Shown piece after piece: positions 12,276 through 22,460 of a stretch of 64,000 nucleotides of DNA. The position numbers and the translations under genes are program-made. A model generated the notes under the pieces. That model ran no database searches. It was not told the DNA's origin and worked only from the letters and a program-made list of their open reading frames with translations. This stretch comes from Mermis nigrescens. Lineage: Eukaryota > Nematoda > Enoplea > Mermithida > Mermithidae. The stretch spans positions 34,999,051-35,063,050 of the forward strand of contig JAVLUZ010000154.1 in NCBI GenBank assembly GCA_036768485.1, given 5' to 3'. Position 1 is the stretch's first letter; each line of letters starts with the position of its first letter.

Positions 12276-12777
12276 TTATTATTCCAAATAAACTTATTCA
12301 CATGACTAATTGGTTCAGGATCGCTTCACTCTTTCCTCTGTCATATTTCCATCAGCTTTGCAGCTTGAACGTTCCGGTTTTCTTTCCGCGGCTGCCACTT
12401 GGCTGGTCTTCGTTTGTTCTAACACCTCTATGCTTCTCCTATCGCGGTTCGCTGGTTCCGAAACTCATTTTTCTCGAATGATACCCCGGTTTTGGCCGGA
12501 ATTTTACTGCGCTCATGTCCGCTTTTGTCCGGTTTTATATGTTGGTATGTCCGGTTGGTCTTTTCAGAGTTGGCAACACTGTTTGCAGTTATCCTTCCAT
12601 GTTGGCAGTTTCTTGATTTTTTCCGAAGCTTTTCACTCCTATGCCTAACCACGGGAGAGCAGTTTTTGAGTCGCTTCCATACACTTTGTACAGCGGAAGG
12701 CAGTTTTCATCAAGAACTACGGCAGTTTTTGAAATTTTTACCTGGCAACACTATCAGCTGCAAGAGAGAGAGAGAGT

Positions 12778-13608
12778 AACTTAAGAATATGGTACTTTAA
12801 GAATACTAAAAAATAAACTTCAGAAGAGCGGATTTTTTCGCTCAGTACTTAAACATGTTGAAAGAATGCGCCGGAAAAAAATGTCATCCGTCTATGATCA
12901 ATCTTACAAAAGCTATGGGTTTCTTGAATTACCCTCTTCTCGACCTAAGCAAGCATCTTCTCGACCTAAGTATTTGAAGATTCAAATAGCTGAATGCAGA
13001 ATCACATGTAGATACCCAATTTACGTCGACCTAAGCATCTATACATCGACCTAAGCATCTATACATCGACCTAAGTATCTATACATACATCGACCTAAGC
13101 ATCTATACATCGATCTGAGCATTGACCTTAGCATCTATACATCGACCTGAGCGGGAACGACCTTGACCTAAGCAGCTTGAAACACCTTTTCAAATATACT
13201 AAGCCTAAGCCTGAGTATAATAGAAGCAAAAACTTAGATTTTTGTACATCTTATTGAGTAAAACCGAAAAACATGCAAAAAATATGAAAATTTTTTAAAG
13301 TTTTTTAAAATTTCAAACAGCTTTATGCGCCTTTTTTCTTTTTCTCCTTCATTGCTATGCTTCCTTCCATAATTTCAGTCCATTTTATTGATTTCTGACA
13401 AATGTGTAAGTCCTGGGATCGAGCCGTTTAATCGTCCCACGCAACACTCAAATCGAGAGTTGCCTGCAAGTTTGCAAGTATGGCTCAGATTTTCAACAAA
13501 TTTTTTTCCGTGCTTCAATTTATCATGTTCTACCATTTTTGGCAAAAAAATTTTGGCATTCCGTATTCGTTTTTCACCTTTTCCAGAAGTACCATAATTT
13601 TATGTTTA
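12778..13608. mobile_element. TTAA-type non-autonomous element, degraded copy
   Basis: The left end AACTTAAGAATATGGTACTTT-like sequence and the whole interior, including the 20-bp minisatellite, match 56159-57010. The right end here is decayed (AGTACCATAATTTTATG). The termini contain TTAA, so a piggyBac-like TTAA target is plausible but unproven. Confidence 0.72.
13024..13155. repeat. 20-bp minisatellite (CATCTATACATCGACCTAAG)
   Basis: About six units, some with small indels, are followed by a CGACCTGAGCGGGAACGACC block. The same array with about seven units is at 56400-56545 in the sister element, so it travels with the element. Related single CTTCTCGACCTAAG units lie just upstream at 12935-12970. 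Confidence 0.85.
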
Positions 13609-13839
13609 GACCGAGAGGGTGTGGAGGGACAGACCGGTTATTTCTATGCTTATATCCGGGAAGCTGCAAAATTTGACTTTAGGAGTAACAATGTCGAAAA
13701 TTTCCGGTGCATCGCGCCAGCTATAATTACGGGATTGGTTATATTCAGAAAATTGCAAGATTGATATTAAACGACTAAAAATGTCGCATATTTACGAGGT
13801 TTCGCATCACCGTTTTTCCACTTTTTAGTCTCTTTGCCA
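13609..13839. other. Anonymous sequence with degenerate GCGAAGC-type hairpins
   Basis: No gene was recognised. It contains 'TTTCCGGTGCATCGCGCC' near 13697, a decayed form of the dispersed GGCGC-loop-GCGCC motif. Confidence 0.4.
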
Positions 13840-14015
13840 GCCAAAATTTTGAAAAATTGAAAAATTTGAGGCTTGGTTGGCATTTGAGGAAGATATTTGT
13901 AAGACAAAAATGCGTTTTAGAAGCCGATATAATTTTCCGGCAAAAATTGAAAAAATTTGAGGCTTGGTTGTCATTTGATGAAGATTTTTGTAACAAAAAT
14001 GCGTTTTAGAATGGT
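13840..14015. repeat. Tandem duplication of an about 100-bp unit
   Basis: 'TTTGAGGCTTGGTTG', 'CATTTGAGGAAGAT' and 'ACAAAAATGCGTTTTAGAA' occur twice in the same order (about 13865-13922 and 13967-14012). The frame at 13775-13996 (minus) is a by-product. Confidence 0.75.
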
Positions 14016-14305
14016 AAAATTTTAAAATTTCTCGGCGCTTCGCACCAGATTACCTATTCACATTTGTTATTAATGTTTTAGCCGCATCGCGCCGATTGTA
14101 ACATTTTTATCGACAAGTTGCTCTAGAACTTCACTATGATTGAAAATCAGGCTTAATTCTAGCATAGATAGAAGTAACAGCATTCAAATTAATGAGGATT
14201 TATCGTAAGATTATAAAATGTAAGGAAGATATTCAAAAGAAATTATCGACGGAAAGCATCTAGAAGGGGAGAAATTCAATTATGAAGTTGTAAAGTGATA
14301 GACGC

Positions 14306-14981
14306 GTAAACCAGGTTTTCATATGCAAATTAGCCTAATTAGCATAGTATGCAAATTAGGCTAATTTGCGTATTGCAAACTTAGTTCATAGCAAGTCTTG
14401 GGTTCATAGCGCTGCTCCTGATGATTAGAAACCCAAAAATTGCTGTTTGAGGCTTCAGATTGGTGCCAGGGGATGATCTAAGCCTAAGCCAAAAGATGGG
14501 GCAAAAATTGCGGAGCAAGCGGAGCAATTCTTGCCCCATTTGACTCAGGTTTAGATCATCCCCTGGCACCGATATGAAGGCACATAAACTAAGCCTAAGC
14601 CTAAGCATGTGGTAAGCACAATCAAATGATCAGCAAACATCTTTTTACACCACTCATTGTTTTAATCCTCCACTTCAGGCAAAGCTTTGTCACTGTTATC
14701 AACTAGCGAAGCGCAATTGGAAGCATTGAGATGAGTGAAAATCAGTACTAGTAGATGAGATATCAAGGCACGGAAAAAAACCGGAACGTTCTAGCTGCTA
14801 ATCTGTTGAAAACATGATATAGAAAAGGGGCAGCAGAATTAGTGGTAGGTATAAGCTGAAATTGACGAATCCAAGGACTTTCTATATAGGTATTCGAATT
14901 CTCAAAGAACGCCTGCTGGCAAAAGCACGCTCAAACTCGACCAGACTGTGCCTTCCACTTCCTCCCTGATACATGTGCTCA
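14306..14981. repeat. Dispersed 680-bp repeat, copy 2 (partner 10460-11135)
   Basis: It is colinear with 10460-11135. It keeps a better version of the TATGCAAATTAG inverted repeat (14323-14370), and the hairpin 'GATGGGGCAAAAATTG...CAATTCTTGCCCCAT' is at about 14494-14540. The small frames here (for example 14381-14608 minus) are repeat-derived. Confidence 0.8.
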
Positions 14982-14984
14982 GCA

Positions 14985-15120
14985 TTAGGGATTGGACGAG
15001 GCCTCGGTAATCCTCAGTCTTTTTGAGATCCTCGGCCGAGGAGCAAGGTGAAAAATGGCCGAGGGACTGAGGTTTTGATTATGCATTTTTCGAGTGATAC
15101 CAAAATTGCACAAATACAGC
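14985..15120. mobile_element. Left-end fragment of the TAGGGATCGG hAT-like family
   Basis: TAGGGATTGGACGAGGCC at 14985, followed by CCTCGGTAATCCTC and 'GGTGAAAAATGGCCGAGGGA', matches the left end of the complete element at 29740. No right end was found downstream, so this copy is truncated. Confidence 0.7.
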
Positions 15121-15269
15121 ACCGATTGTTTAGAGTTTTGTTCGATAACAACGGATATGTAGAGCTCTACAGCCGTGGATGCTTATATGGCGGTTACGGT
15201 TCATTTTATTGAGAAAGAAACGTGGGCATAGGTGTAGCCAGGGACATTGAGGCCACATGCCCTCCCCTC
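15121..15269. other. Short anonymous stretch between two element ends
   Basis: No gene was recognised. It ends in the target CTCCCCTC of the next element. Confidence 0.4.
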
Positions 15270-16672
15270 CAGTGATCGGACCGAGGGTACTTTTTTGGAC
15301 CCGAGGCGAGAGCGACAAAATCCTTTGCCTCGGCCCGAGGCCAATGCGAGGTCAAGCTTATATACATATATCCATAAATAGTATTCTTAGAATATTTTTT
15401 ATGCACATGAGCTAGAGAATAATCGTAATATTAAACACTTTGTCGAATGTCAAACAATTCATCTTTATTTTCAATGATAATAGATTAAATGTGTGAAGGA
15501 TTTATTGAATAAAGTCAGCAGCATGAAAGCATACTTAATTTAACAAGTTTCCGTTGATGAAGACTTGGAAAATTTGATCAAAAATATGGCTGAACAAGCA
15601 CTTAAAAACTTTTATTACTATAAATAAGAAAACAGTGTGGAAGAAATAAACGAACAAGCGAAATAAGCTAAGTAAAGACAGAACTGTAGCCATTGTTGTG
15701 CTCGCTTTTTGTGCAATGCATGTTCAAACACGCTTTTTCGGTCATCCAATTCTGGTGTGGCAGGTAATATGACGGAAACTGCACTGTACTTTCCGATCAG
15801 TTTCCCAAGGTTCAGAGGTTGAGGGAAGGGTGAAATCCAAAAATGGGGGACCAGTAAATTAAGTAGTTTCTTTGTATGAGTGAACAAATTTTTGTAGATA
15901 TTTTATATAAATATATTTTTAAACATACACATTTTTACATACTGCCAGTCAGTGATCGGACCGAGGGTACTTTTTGGACCCTCGGCCTCGGCCTCGGCCG
16001 AGGCGCCTTAAAATCCTTGCCTCGGCCGAGGCCGAGGCCGAGGGTAATGCCGAGGGTCAAGCTTATATACCTATACCCATAAATAGTGCTCTTAGAATAT
16101 TTTGTATGCACATGAGCTAGAGAATAATCGTAATATTGAACACTTTATCGAATGTCATTTTCAATAATAGTAGATTAAATGTGTGAAGGATTTATTGAAT
16201 AAAGTCAGCAGAATGAAAGCATACTTAATTTAACAAGTTGCCGTTGAAGACTTGGAAAAGTTAATAAAAAATATGGCTGAACAAGCACTTAAAAACTTTT
16301 ATTACCATACATAAATAAGAAAACAGTGTCAAAGAAATAAACGAACAAACGAAATAAGCTAAGTAAAGACAGAACTGTAGCCATTGTTGTGCTCGCTTTT
16401 GCAGTAATGCATGTTTAAACACGCTTTTTCAGTCATCCAATTCTGGTGTGGTAGGTAATATGACAGAAACTGCACTGTACTTTCCGATCATAGTTTCCCA
16501 AGGTCCAGAGTTGAGGGAAGGGTGAAATCCCAAAATGGGGGACCAGTAAATTAAATAGTGTCTTTGTATGAGCGAACAAATTTTTGTAGATATTTTATAT
16601 AAATATATTTTTAAACATACACGTTTTTACATACTGCCAGTGTGTGACCTGCAATCGGCATGCAATCCTAAA

Positions 16673-17061
16673 CAGTGTTTTTTTGTGCAAGATACCTTTT
16701 TACATGTACAAAAATGGTATCCGAAAGTCTTTGAACATTTTGTACATGCAAATTTTTGTGTACTATTATAGTATGGTACAGTAGCGATTTAGTGTGGTAA
16801 AACAGGGGTTTTCGACCTTCGGTAGCGTATCTTAGCTAATTCCTGGGTTTCTGAATATTTGACATTTTTTCCATTCTAAATGCAAATTCTACTATTTTAA
16901 AGATATATAGGACAGACAATTACTGATGCGCCGAAAATTTTCGGGAATTTTACACCTTTTTACAGTTTTTGTCTCTCCAAAAATCTTTGTGGATGTACAA
17001 AGACAGTCCTGAAAAGTCTCTGTACATTATGAAAAATCTTTGCCAAATACAAAAAACCGTG
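16673..17061 (+). mobile_element. 389-bp hAT-like MITE
   Basis: It starts CAGTGTTTTTTTGTGC and ends ACAAAAAACCGTG. Flanks ATCCTAAA (16665-16672) and GTCCTAAA (17062-17069) differ at one position. It is orthologous in position to 576-960 and 19304-19692. Confidence 0.82.
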
Positions 17062-17830
17062 GTCCTAAATGTGATAATTCGGCCTGGATATAGTTCATAA
17101 GATTATTTGGCGCGAAGCGCCGAAATTTTTATGAGCTTTTGATGAAATTTACACATAAAACTTGACTGAGAAAGCTAAAACAACTTGTACTACAAAATCA
17201 GAAATATTACAGATATTGTAATATGCCAATTAAATCTTGTAATAAGCACTACTGTGCTTAGAAATCCAATGCAACATCAGGATAAATTAGTCAATTTTAT
17301 CTTTGAACGGCTAAATGTGCTGAGTTATTAAATAGTACTTGTTTTGCATAAAATTTTTAAAAACAGTATAAATGGATACAAAAGATATTTAAATCTGCAT
17401 AAAGATGCCTAGATTACACAAAAATTGATTTTTGAATGTTTAATGCCTCTGCTTCAATCTGAATACAGTATATTAGCGATATTTTGCGCGAAGCGCCGAA
17501 AATTTTTGAAATTTCCTAAAAAAATACTGAAAAACGATATAATTAATATCACTTTGTCCAAGAAAGTATTTTAACATTGTATAAAAATGGCTCCAAAAAA
17601 TGCACGAGCCAAAATTGATTTTTGGCAAAACCTGCATTTATTGGCCATTTTTAGGTGCGTTTTTGCGATTTTCGGCCGAAAATTCGTAATCATTTGCGCC
17701 CTCTCCCATAAAAATGGCCGAAAACCATACGTGTAACAGGAAGGGCTTTGGGGAATTCCCCACCCACCCAGGGTTGGACGTCCTCCCCTAACCCTTCCCT
17801 CCAACGTCAGAAAATTTTGACCCACCCTCC

Positions 17831-18570
17831 CACTGTTTTTTTTGTACGAGACAAAGATTTTGAGGCTCGTACAAAGATTTTCGGAGCCATCTTTGTACAA
17901 TGTACAAAGACTTTTTGGGCAAAGTAATAGTAATTTTAACGTTTTTTGGAGTATTTTTTAGCAAAATTTCTAAAAATTATCGGCGCTTCGCGCCGAGTAT
18001 CATAATTACATTCTATTTAGCTCCAAGCGCGGGCATTTAACACTCCAAAATCTATCTGTAAGCATCTTTGTACAGATTGAAGCATCTTTTACATCTATTT
18101 CCACTGTTTTATAAAGATTTTATGCAGAAAAAAGAACTATTAAACAACTTTGCACTGTTTTCTGCCGTTTGAAGATAAAATTGACTCTTTTATCTTTGTG
18201 TTGCATTAAATTCATAAGCAAATTGGTGTCTATTATGAGATTCAGTCAGCACATTGCAACCGCTTTATTATTTATAATTGTGTAACGAAAGTCATTTTAA
18301 CTTGCTGAGTCGAATTTTATGCGTAATTTCAACCTAAGACTCATGAAAATTTTGGCGTTTCGGGCCAAACTAATATAACTAGCTGAATTTAGGACAAAGT
18401 TACACTTTTGCGAAGAGTGCGGGTCACGGATAACAATCTAGTAGTACGTAAAAATGTGTACATTCAATTGTATATCTATACGTTATATGCACAAAAAAAT
18501 TTTCGCTCGTATAAAGACTTTTCCGGAGATCTTTGTACATGTACAAAGAGGCTCGTACAAAAAAACAGTG
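17831..18570. mobile_element. 740-bp MITE with CACTGTTTTTTTTGTACGAG ends
   Basis: It starts CACTGTTTTTTTTGTACGAG and ends CTCGTACAAAAAAACAGTG. It is a reverse-orientation relative of 38129-38874, with the same subterminal GAGGCTCGTACAAAG blocks. Target duplications are blurred (CACCCTCC versus TACCTCCC). It contains the palindrome CTTTGTACATGTACAAAG near 18531 and the hairpin GGCGCTTCGCGCC near 17981. Confidence 0.75.
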
Positions 18571-19303
18571 TACCTCCCCATTTTTGGCGAAAATTTGCGC
18601 TTTGTTGGCTATTTTAGGTGCTTTTGCCATTTTTGACATAGAATTAGAGTCGCTAATCCCCCACCCGAAATTTCTAGCCGTTACATGTATGCCGAGGAGC
18701 CCCTCCCGAAAATTTTGAGCTGTTACATGCATGTTTTATAGTGACAGTTTGTCTATTTACTCTTGCTTACATTCAAAAATACTCTATCACTTCGGGAAAT
18801 TCTAATAGTTAGCTGCACTTTTGCCATAGTAAAAATTAGGTTCAAAAATATTCAAAAGGTTTTCACCAAAAATCGTCTGACAGTGACTTGAGTCTTGTAC
18901 CCTGAGAGGGGGGTAATAAACCTCCCTCACCCCTCCCTTCGGGAATGTGTGTTTCCGATCCATGTAGCAAGCATGAGAATTAAAACTTAGTCATCACATG
19001 AATAATAAATTGGCACTTTGCTGTATGTAACTTTGTGTAACTGGGTACGCGACTGAAACCACAAGAAAAGTCTATGGGTAAAAAATAGCCTTTGTACTGC
19101 AGATGCATTCTAAATAGTTAATATTCAACGGACATATTAAACTTATTCAAATTTGATTTTAACCCTCGGCGCCTCGGCACTTTTCAGCTTCGCCCTCGGC
19201 GCCGAGGCCGAGGCTCCAAAAAACGCCGAGGCTTGCCGAGGCCGAGGCCTCGGTCCGATCACTGCTGCCAGTGTGTGACCTGCAACCGGCATGCAGTCCT
19301 AAA

Positions 19304-19692
19304 CAGTGTTTTTTTTGTGCAAGATATTTTTTTACGTGTACAAAGATGGTACTTATCCAAAAGTCTTTGAACATTCTGTACATGCAAATTTTTATGTACT
19401 ATTATAGTATGGTACCGTAGCGATTTAGTGTGGTAAAACAGGGTTTTTCGACCTTTGGTAGTGTATCTTAGCTAATTCCTTGCTTTCTGAATATTTGACA
19501 TTTTTCCATTCTAAATGCAAATTCTACTATCTTAAAGATATATAGGACAGACAATTACTGTTGCGCCGAAAATTTTCGGAAATTTACACCATACAGTTTT
19601 TGTCTCTCCAAAAATCTTTGTGCATGTACAAGGACGGTCCTGAAAAGATTCTGTACATTATGAAAAATCTTTGCCGAATACAAAAAACCGTG
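19304..19692 (+). mobile_element. 389-bp hAT-like MITE
   Basis: It starts CAGTGTTTTTTTTGTGC and ends CAAAAAACCGTG. Flanks GTCCTAAA (19296-19303) and GCCCTAAA (19693-19700) match at 7 of 8 positions. It is nested in the outer 15270-20055 element at the same site as the two sister copies. Confidence 0.82.
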
Positions 19693-20063
19693 GCCCTAAA
19701 TATGATAATTCGACTTGAATTTAGTTGATAATATTAGTTCGGCGCGAAGCGCCGAAAATTTTCATCAGCTTTTGATGAAATTTACGCATGAAACTCGACT
19801 GAGAAAGCTTAAACAACTTGTACTACAAAATCAGAAATATTACAGATATTGTAATATACCAATTAAATCTTGTAATAAGCACTACTGTGCTTAGAAACTC
19901 CAATGCAACATCAGGATAAATTAGTCAATTTTATCTTTGAACGGCAAAAAAGTGCAAAGTTATTAAATAGTACTTATTTCGCATAAAATTTTTAAAAAAC
20001 AGTATAAACGCCGAGGAATGCCGAGGCCGAGGCTGAGGCCTCGGTCCGATCACTGCTCCCCTC

Positions 20064-20535
20064 CCGAAATATTTCAGAAATGTTGTTGATTTTTCTGTTG
20101 CAATAATGTGTGTCCAGAAAACTGAGTCGAGCACTTCACATCACTTTAGTAATTTAATGCACTATTTGTTGTTTGAATGAAACTGCGTATGCATACTGAG
20201 CATAATGGTAAAAGTGCGAACATGATTGTGTACCAGTTTGTCTATTCTCTGCTTTGTTTGTCTTTTGTGTACCAGTTTGTCTATTCTTTGCTTCGTTTGT
20301 CTTTTCTTTACAAGGACACATAATCCTTTTTTTGAAGGAATGGCCAAATTTTCTTAAGTTTTTTGCGCATTTCCTGTTTTCTGGACTGCATTTTGTTAAT
20401 AAGAAGGCCACAAATGGGCCTGAAAACGGAAAGAACAAAATTGTCATTGATACATCTTTCTATATCTTATTGGCATCGACCCGTTCTGCACTATGTAATT
20501 AGCAGAGGTCGAAAAACGCATTTCAGCTCAGGTGC
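20064..20535. other. Anonymous sequence with a short tandem duplication
   Basis: 'GTGTACCAGTTTGTCTATTC' followed by TTGCTT/CTGCTT and 'GTTTGTCTTTT' is duplicated (20229-20304). The open frames on both strands (20154-20447 minus, 20254-20502 plus, 20363-20818 plus) overlap each other and show no domains. The last bases (about 20508-20535) may be hAT transposase coding sequence continuing at 21374. Confidence 0.4.
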
Positions 20536-20543
20536 AATGTGGG

Positions 20544-21372
20544 AGTCATCAATTTTAAGTGTTTTTGGACTTGATTCAGAACCGAGATTAGGCCGATTTT
20601 GCGAAAATTTTAACATTAAAATGCTTTTTTTACAAAATTTTCCGGGACTGCCCCGAACCCCGTTGGGATTGCTTGAGCGCGCCACCCCAGACCCTCAAGA
20701 TCTTGTTGTACATGTGCAACGAGATTCAAGGAGAACAAGCCAGGTAAAAGGGCTAGGAATTTCTAAAAATTTCCGGCGTTTCGCACCGGCATTAATTTGT
20801 CTATTTTGTATGATTTAAGTGGTATAAATTGAGTTTAAATTGCAAAAACGTCAAAATTTTCCGGCGCATAGCACTGCCACTTACTGTTCTTTCTTTTTGT
20901 TAAGCTCCAGCATTGTGTTTAAAAGCCAATCACTCAAAATATTTTCGACAAAGTTAGTAATTCACAGTTTTCTTTTCAGAAGCTTGAACTGTCAAAACTG
21001 TTTTGTACAAATTTGATAATTTTCTGCTCTGTCAGACTATTAGTATTCACAGAGCTACAAAATGATAAGGGTGGTAAAAAATGACTTAATTTCTTGGCAC
21101 TTTGCGCCACTTATGATTTTCGAAGTTTTTGCCATAGAAAGGCCGTAAATTCTACATGATAACGATAGAAATTCCAAAAATTTTCGGCACTTCGCGCCGC
21201 TTTACACTATTTGTATTTTTGATCGTCAGAAACCAATAAATTATCTAGGCTTCACTATTAAAGGTCGAAAAACTCAGTTTTACTATACATAACGTTACTA
21301 GCATGCAATGCAAAAGCAGTCTTAAAAGATTTTTGTTAATGCCCCCGAACCGAAATCCTGGCTACGCCTCTG
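20544..21372. mobile_element. Probable MITE inserted in a hAT transposase relic
   Basis: The right end AAATCCTGGCTACGCCTCTG is typical of hAT-like MITEs. AATGTGGG occurs on both sides (20536-20543 and 21373-21380 with slight slip), as an 8-bp duplication would. The expected left end CAGAGGCGTAGCC is absent, so the left terminus is deleted or the call is wrong. Several GGCGC/TTCGCGCC hairpins lie inside (20770, 20863, 21099 and 21188). Confidence 0.45.
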
Positions 21373-21373
21373 A

Positions 21374-21649
21374 ATGTGGGAATGTAAGGCCGCAGTTGTT
21401 GAATGCTTACCATTCTCAGAAAATCATAGTGGCGAAAGTTTGGCTTCTGCCTTAAAAAGTGTGCTGTTAGATTTCAATTTACTTAGCAAAGTGCGCCTCG
21501 TCATTCGTGATAACAGGGCTAATGTTGTTAAAGCAAAAATTGGCAAATTCAAAAATGTCGGCTGCTTCTTGCATGCCCTCCACCTGATTGTAACAAATAG
21601 TTTAAGAAGCCAACGTGTCGTTATTGACATGATCACAAAAGTAAATTCA
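21374..21649 (+). pseudogene. hAT transposase fragment, catalytic-core region
   Basis: The frame reads WECKAAVVECLPF, then HSGESLASAL, 'KVRLVIRDNRANVVKAKIGK' and GCFLHALHLIVTNSL. This matches the hAT pattern W-x-L/K-x-x-V-L-E, H-x-G-E-N-I/L-A, V-x-D-N-x-A-N-M-V-K-A, then C-x-x-H-x-L-x-L-V-V. The conserved aspartate of the DN-x-AN motif is kept. The fragment is cut at its 3' end by the MITE at 21658 and probably at its 5' end by a second one. It belongs to a different part of the protein from 9790-10161 and need not be from the same element. Confidence 0.85.
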
Positions 21650-21657
21650 ATACAAAG

Positions 21658-22085
21658 CAGTGTTTTTTTGTACAAGGTCCGTTTGTACATGTACAAAGAT
21701 AGTCCCCAAACGTCTTTGTACATTTTGTACATGCAAATTTTTGTCTATTATAATATAGTAAATTAGCGATTTTAGAGTGGTAAAACAGGGTTTTCGATCT
21801 GATCTTTGGTAGTGCATATATTTTAGCTAATTTCTGGGTTTCTGACGCCGAAAATTACTAAAAGTGTCTGTAAACGGCGCGAAGCATTTTTCCATTCTAA
21901 ATGCAAATTCTGCCATTTTTAAAATATACAAGGACAAGCAATTACTCATTTTGGCGCGAAGCGCCAAAAATTTTTGGGAATTTCACACCTTTTTACAGTT
22001 TTTGTCTTCCCAAAAATCTTTGTATGTACATTTTGTGCACACAAATTTTTGGGTACTATAATATAGTACAGTAGGTACATATGAC
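21658..22085 (+). mobile_element. MITE of the CAGTGTTTTTTTGTACAA family, right end missing
   Basis: The left end CAGTGTTTTTTTGTACAAGG follows target ATACAAAG (21650-21657). The body parallels 36581-37344, including CATTTTTCCATTCTAAATGC-type and GGCGCGAAGCGCC blocks. A matching right terminus and second ATACAAAG were not found, so the copy is truncated near 22085. Confidence 0.65.
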
Positions 22086-22460
22086 CAAAAATTTTTGCCT
22101 TTCACAGTGATTTTACGTAAGGCAGTTTGACAATATTCCGAGCTTTTTTAAAGCATATTTCCTTAAAAATTAATAATAATTTTTGGCGCTTCGCACCATA
22201 TTTTATTAAAACTGTCTACTTGGTTACAGTCAGGCCCGTATTCAGGGGGAGCGGGGGCCAGCCCCCCCCCCAAACATTTTTTCTTCTAAGGGTCACTCAA
22301 AGAGAAAATTGGCAAAGTGCGTCTGAAACACCGCCAAAAAAGTTTTTAGTGTACTTTTGAGCTAGTGAACTCAAAATTTTTCCGGCGCTTCGCGCCAGAT
22401 TGATTGTTTATGTATAGTTTTGTCTTCTAAAGTGCTAAAAATCGCTCAAATTTGAGTTAG
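22086..22460. other. Repeat-derived sequence
   Basis: CAGGCCCGTATTCAGGGGG at 22230 looks like the left end of another hAT-type MITE. Two GGCGCTTCGC hairpins follow (about 22185 and 22384). No right end or target duplication could be paired. Confidence 0.4.

Larger units (their letters stand above)
9445..12581 (+). mobile_element. 3.1-kb relic of an autonomous hAT transposon
   Basis: Inverted ends CAGGTTGCCAACA (9445) and the complement of CAGTGTTGCCAACT (12581) are flanked by a perfect 8-bp duplication TTTGCAGT (9437-9444 and 12582-12589). Repeated GTCCGGTTTT motifs sit inside both ends. It encodes a hAT C-terminal dimerisation fragment at 9790-10161. The N-terminal transposase exons are gone and the 3' half is filled by other repeats (10460-11135 and 11640-12275). 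This is the only element here with both complete hAT ends and hAT coding sequence. Confidence 0.92.
15950..19264 (+). mobile_element. Second hAT-like element of the same family nested in the first
   Basis: Inverted ends CAGTGATCGGACCGAGG are flanked by perfect CTGCCAGT duplications (15942-15949 and 19265-19272). The empty site 'TACTGCCAGTGTGTGACC' is preserved in the sister sequence at 16630, which confirms the insertion. It contains two further MITEs (16673-17061 and 17831-18570). Its right part from about 18955 (starting near 'TGTAGCAAGCATGAG') is shared with 28876-29176. No transposase was found. Confidence 0.93.
15270..20055 (+). mobile_element. hAT-like element (CAGTGATCGGACCGAGG ends) carrying nested insertions
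   Basis: 17-bp perfect inverted ends CAGTGATCGGACCGAGG at 15270 and 20055 are flanked by a perfect 8-bp duplication CTCCCCTC (15262-15269 and 20056-20063). Its own sequence is 15270-15949 plus 19273-20055, about 1.46 kb. The remainder is the later insertion 15950-19264, a member of the same family. No transposase was found. (CCGAGG)n-like blocks lie at both ends. The 15618-15887 minus frame recurs in sister copies and is not considered a gene. Confidence 0.92.

Noticed and set aside
15618..15887. 89-residue frame resembling 1054-1323
   Set aside because: It is conserved only because both are copies of the same non-coding element. It has no recognisable domain and decays in the third copy (16266-16560).
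20363..20818. 151-residue plus-strand open frame
   Set aside because: It runs across a probable MITE boundary at about 20543 and overlaps other open frames. There is no family signature except a possible hAT scrap at 20508-20535.
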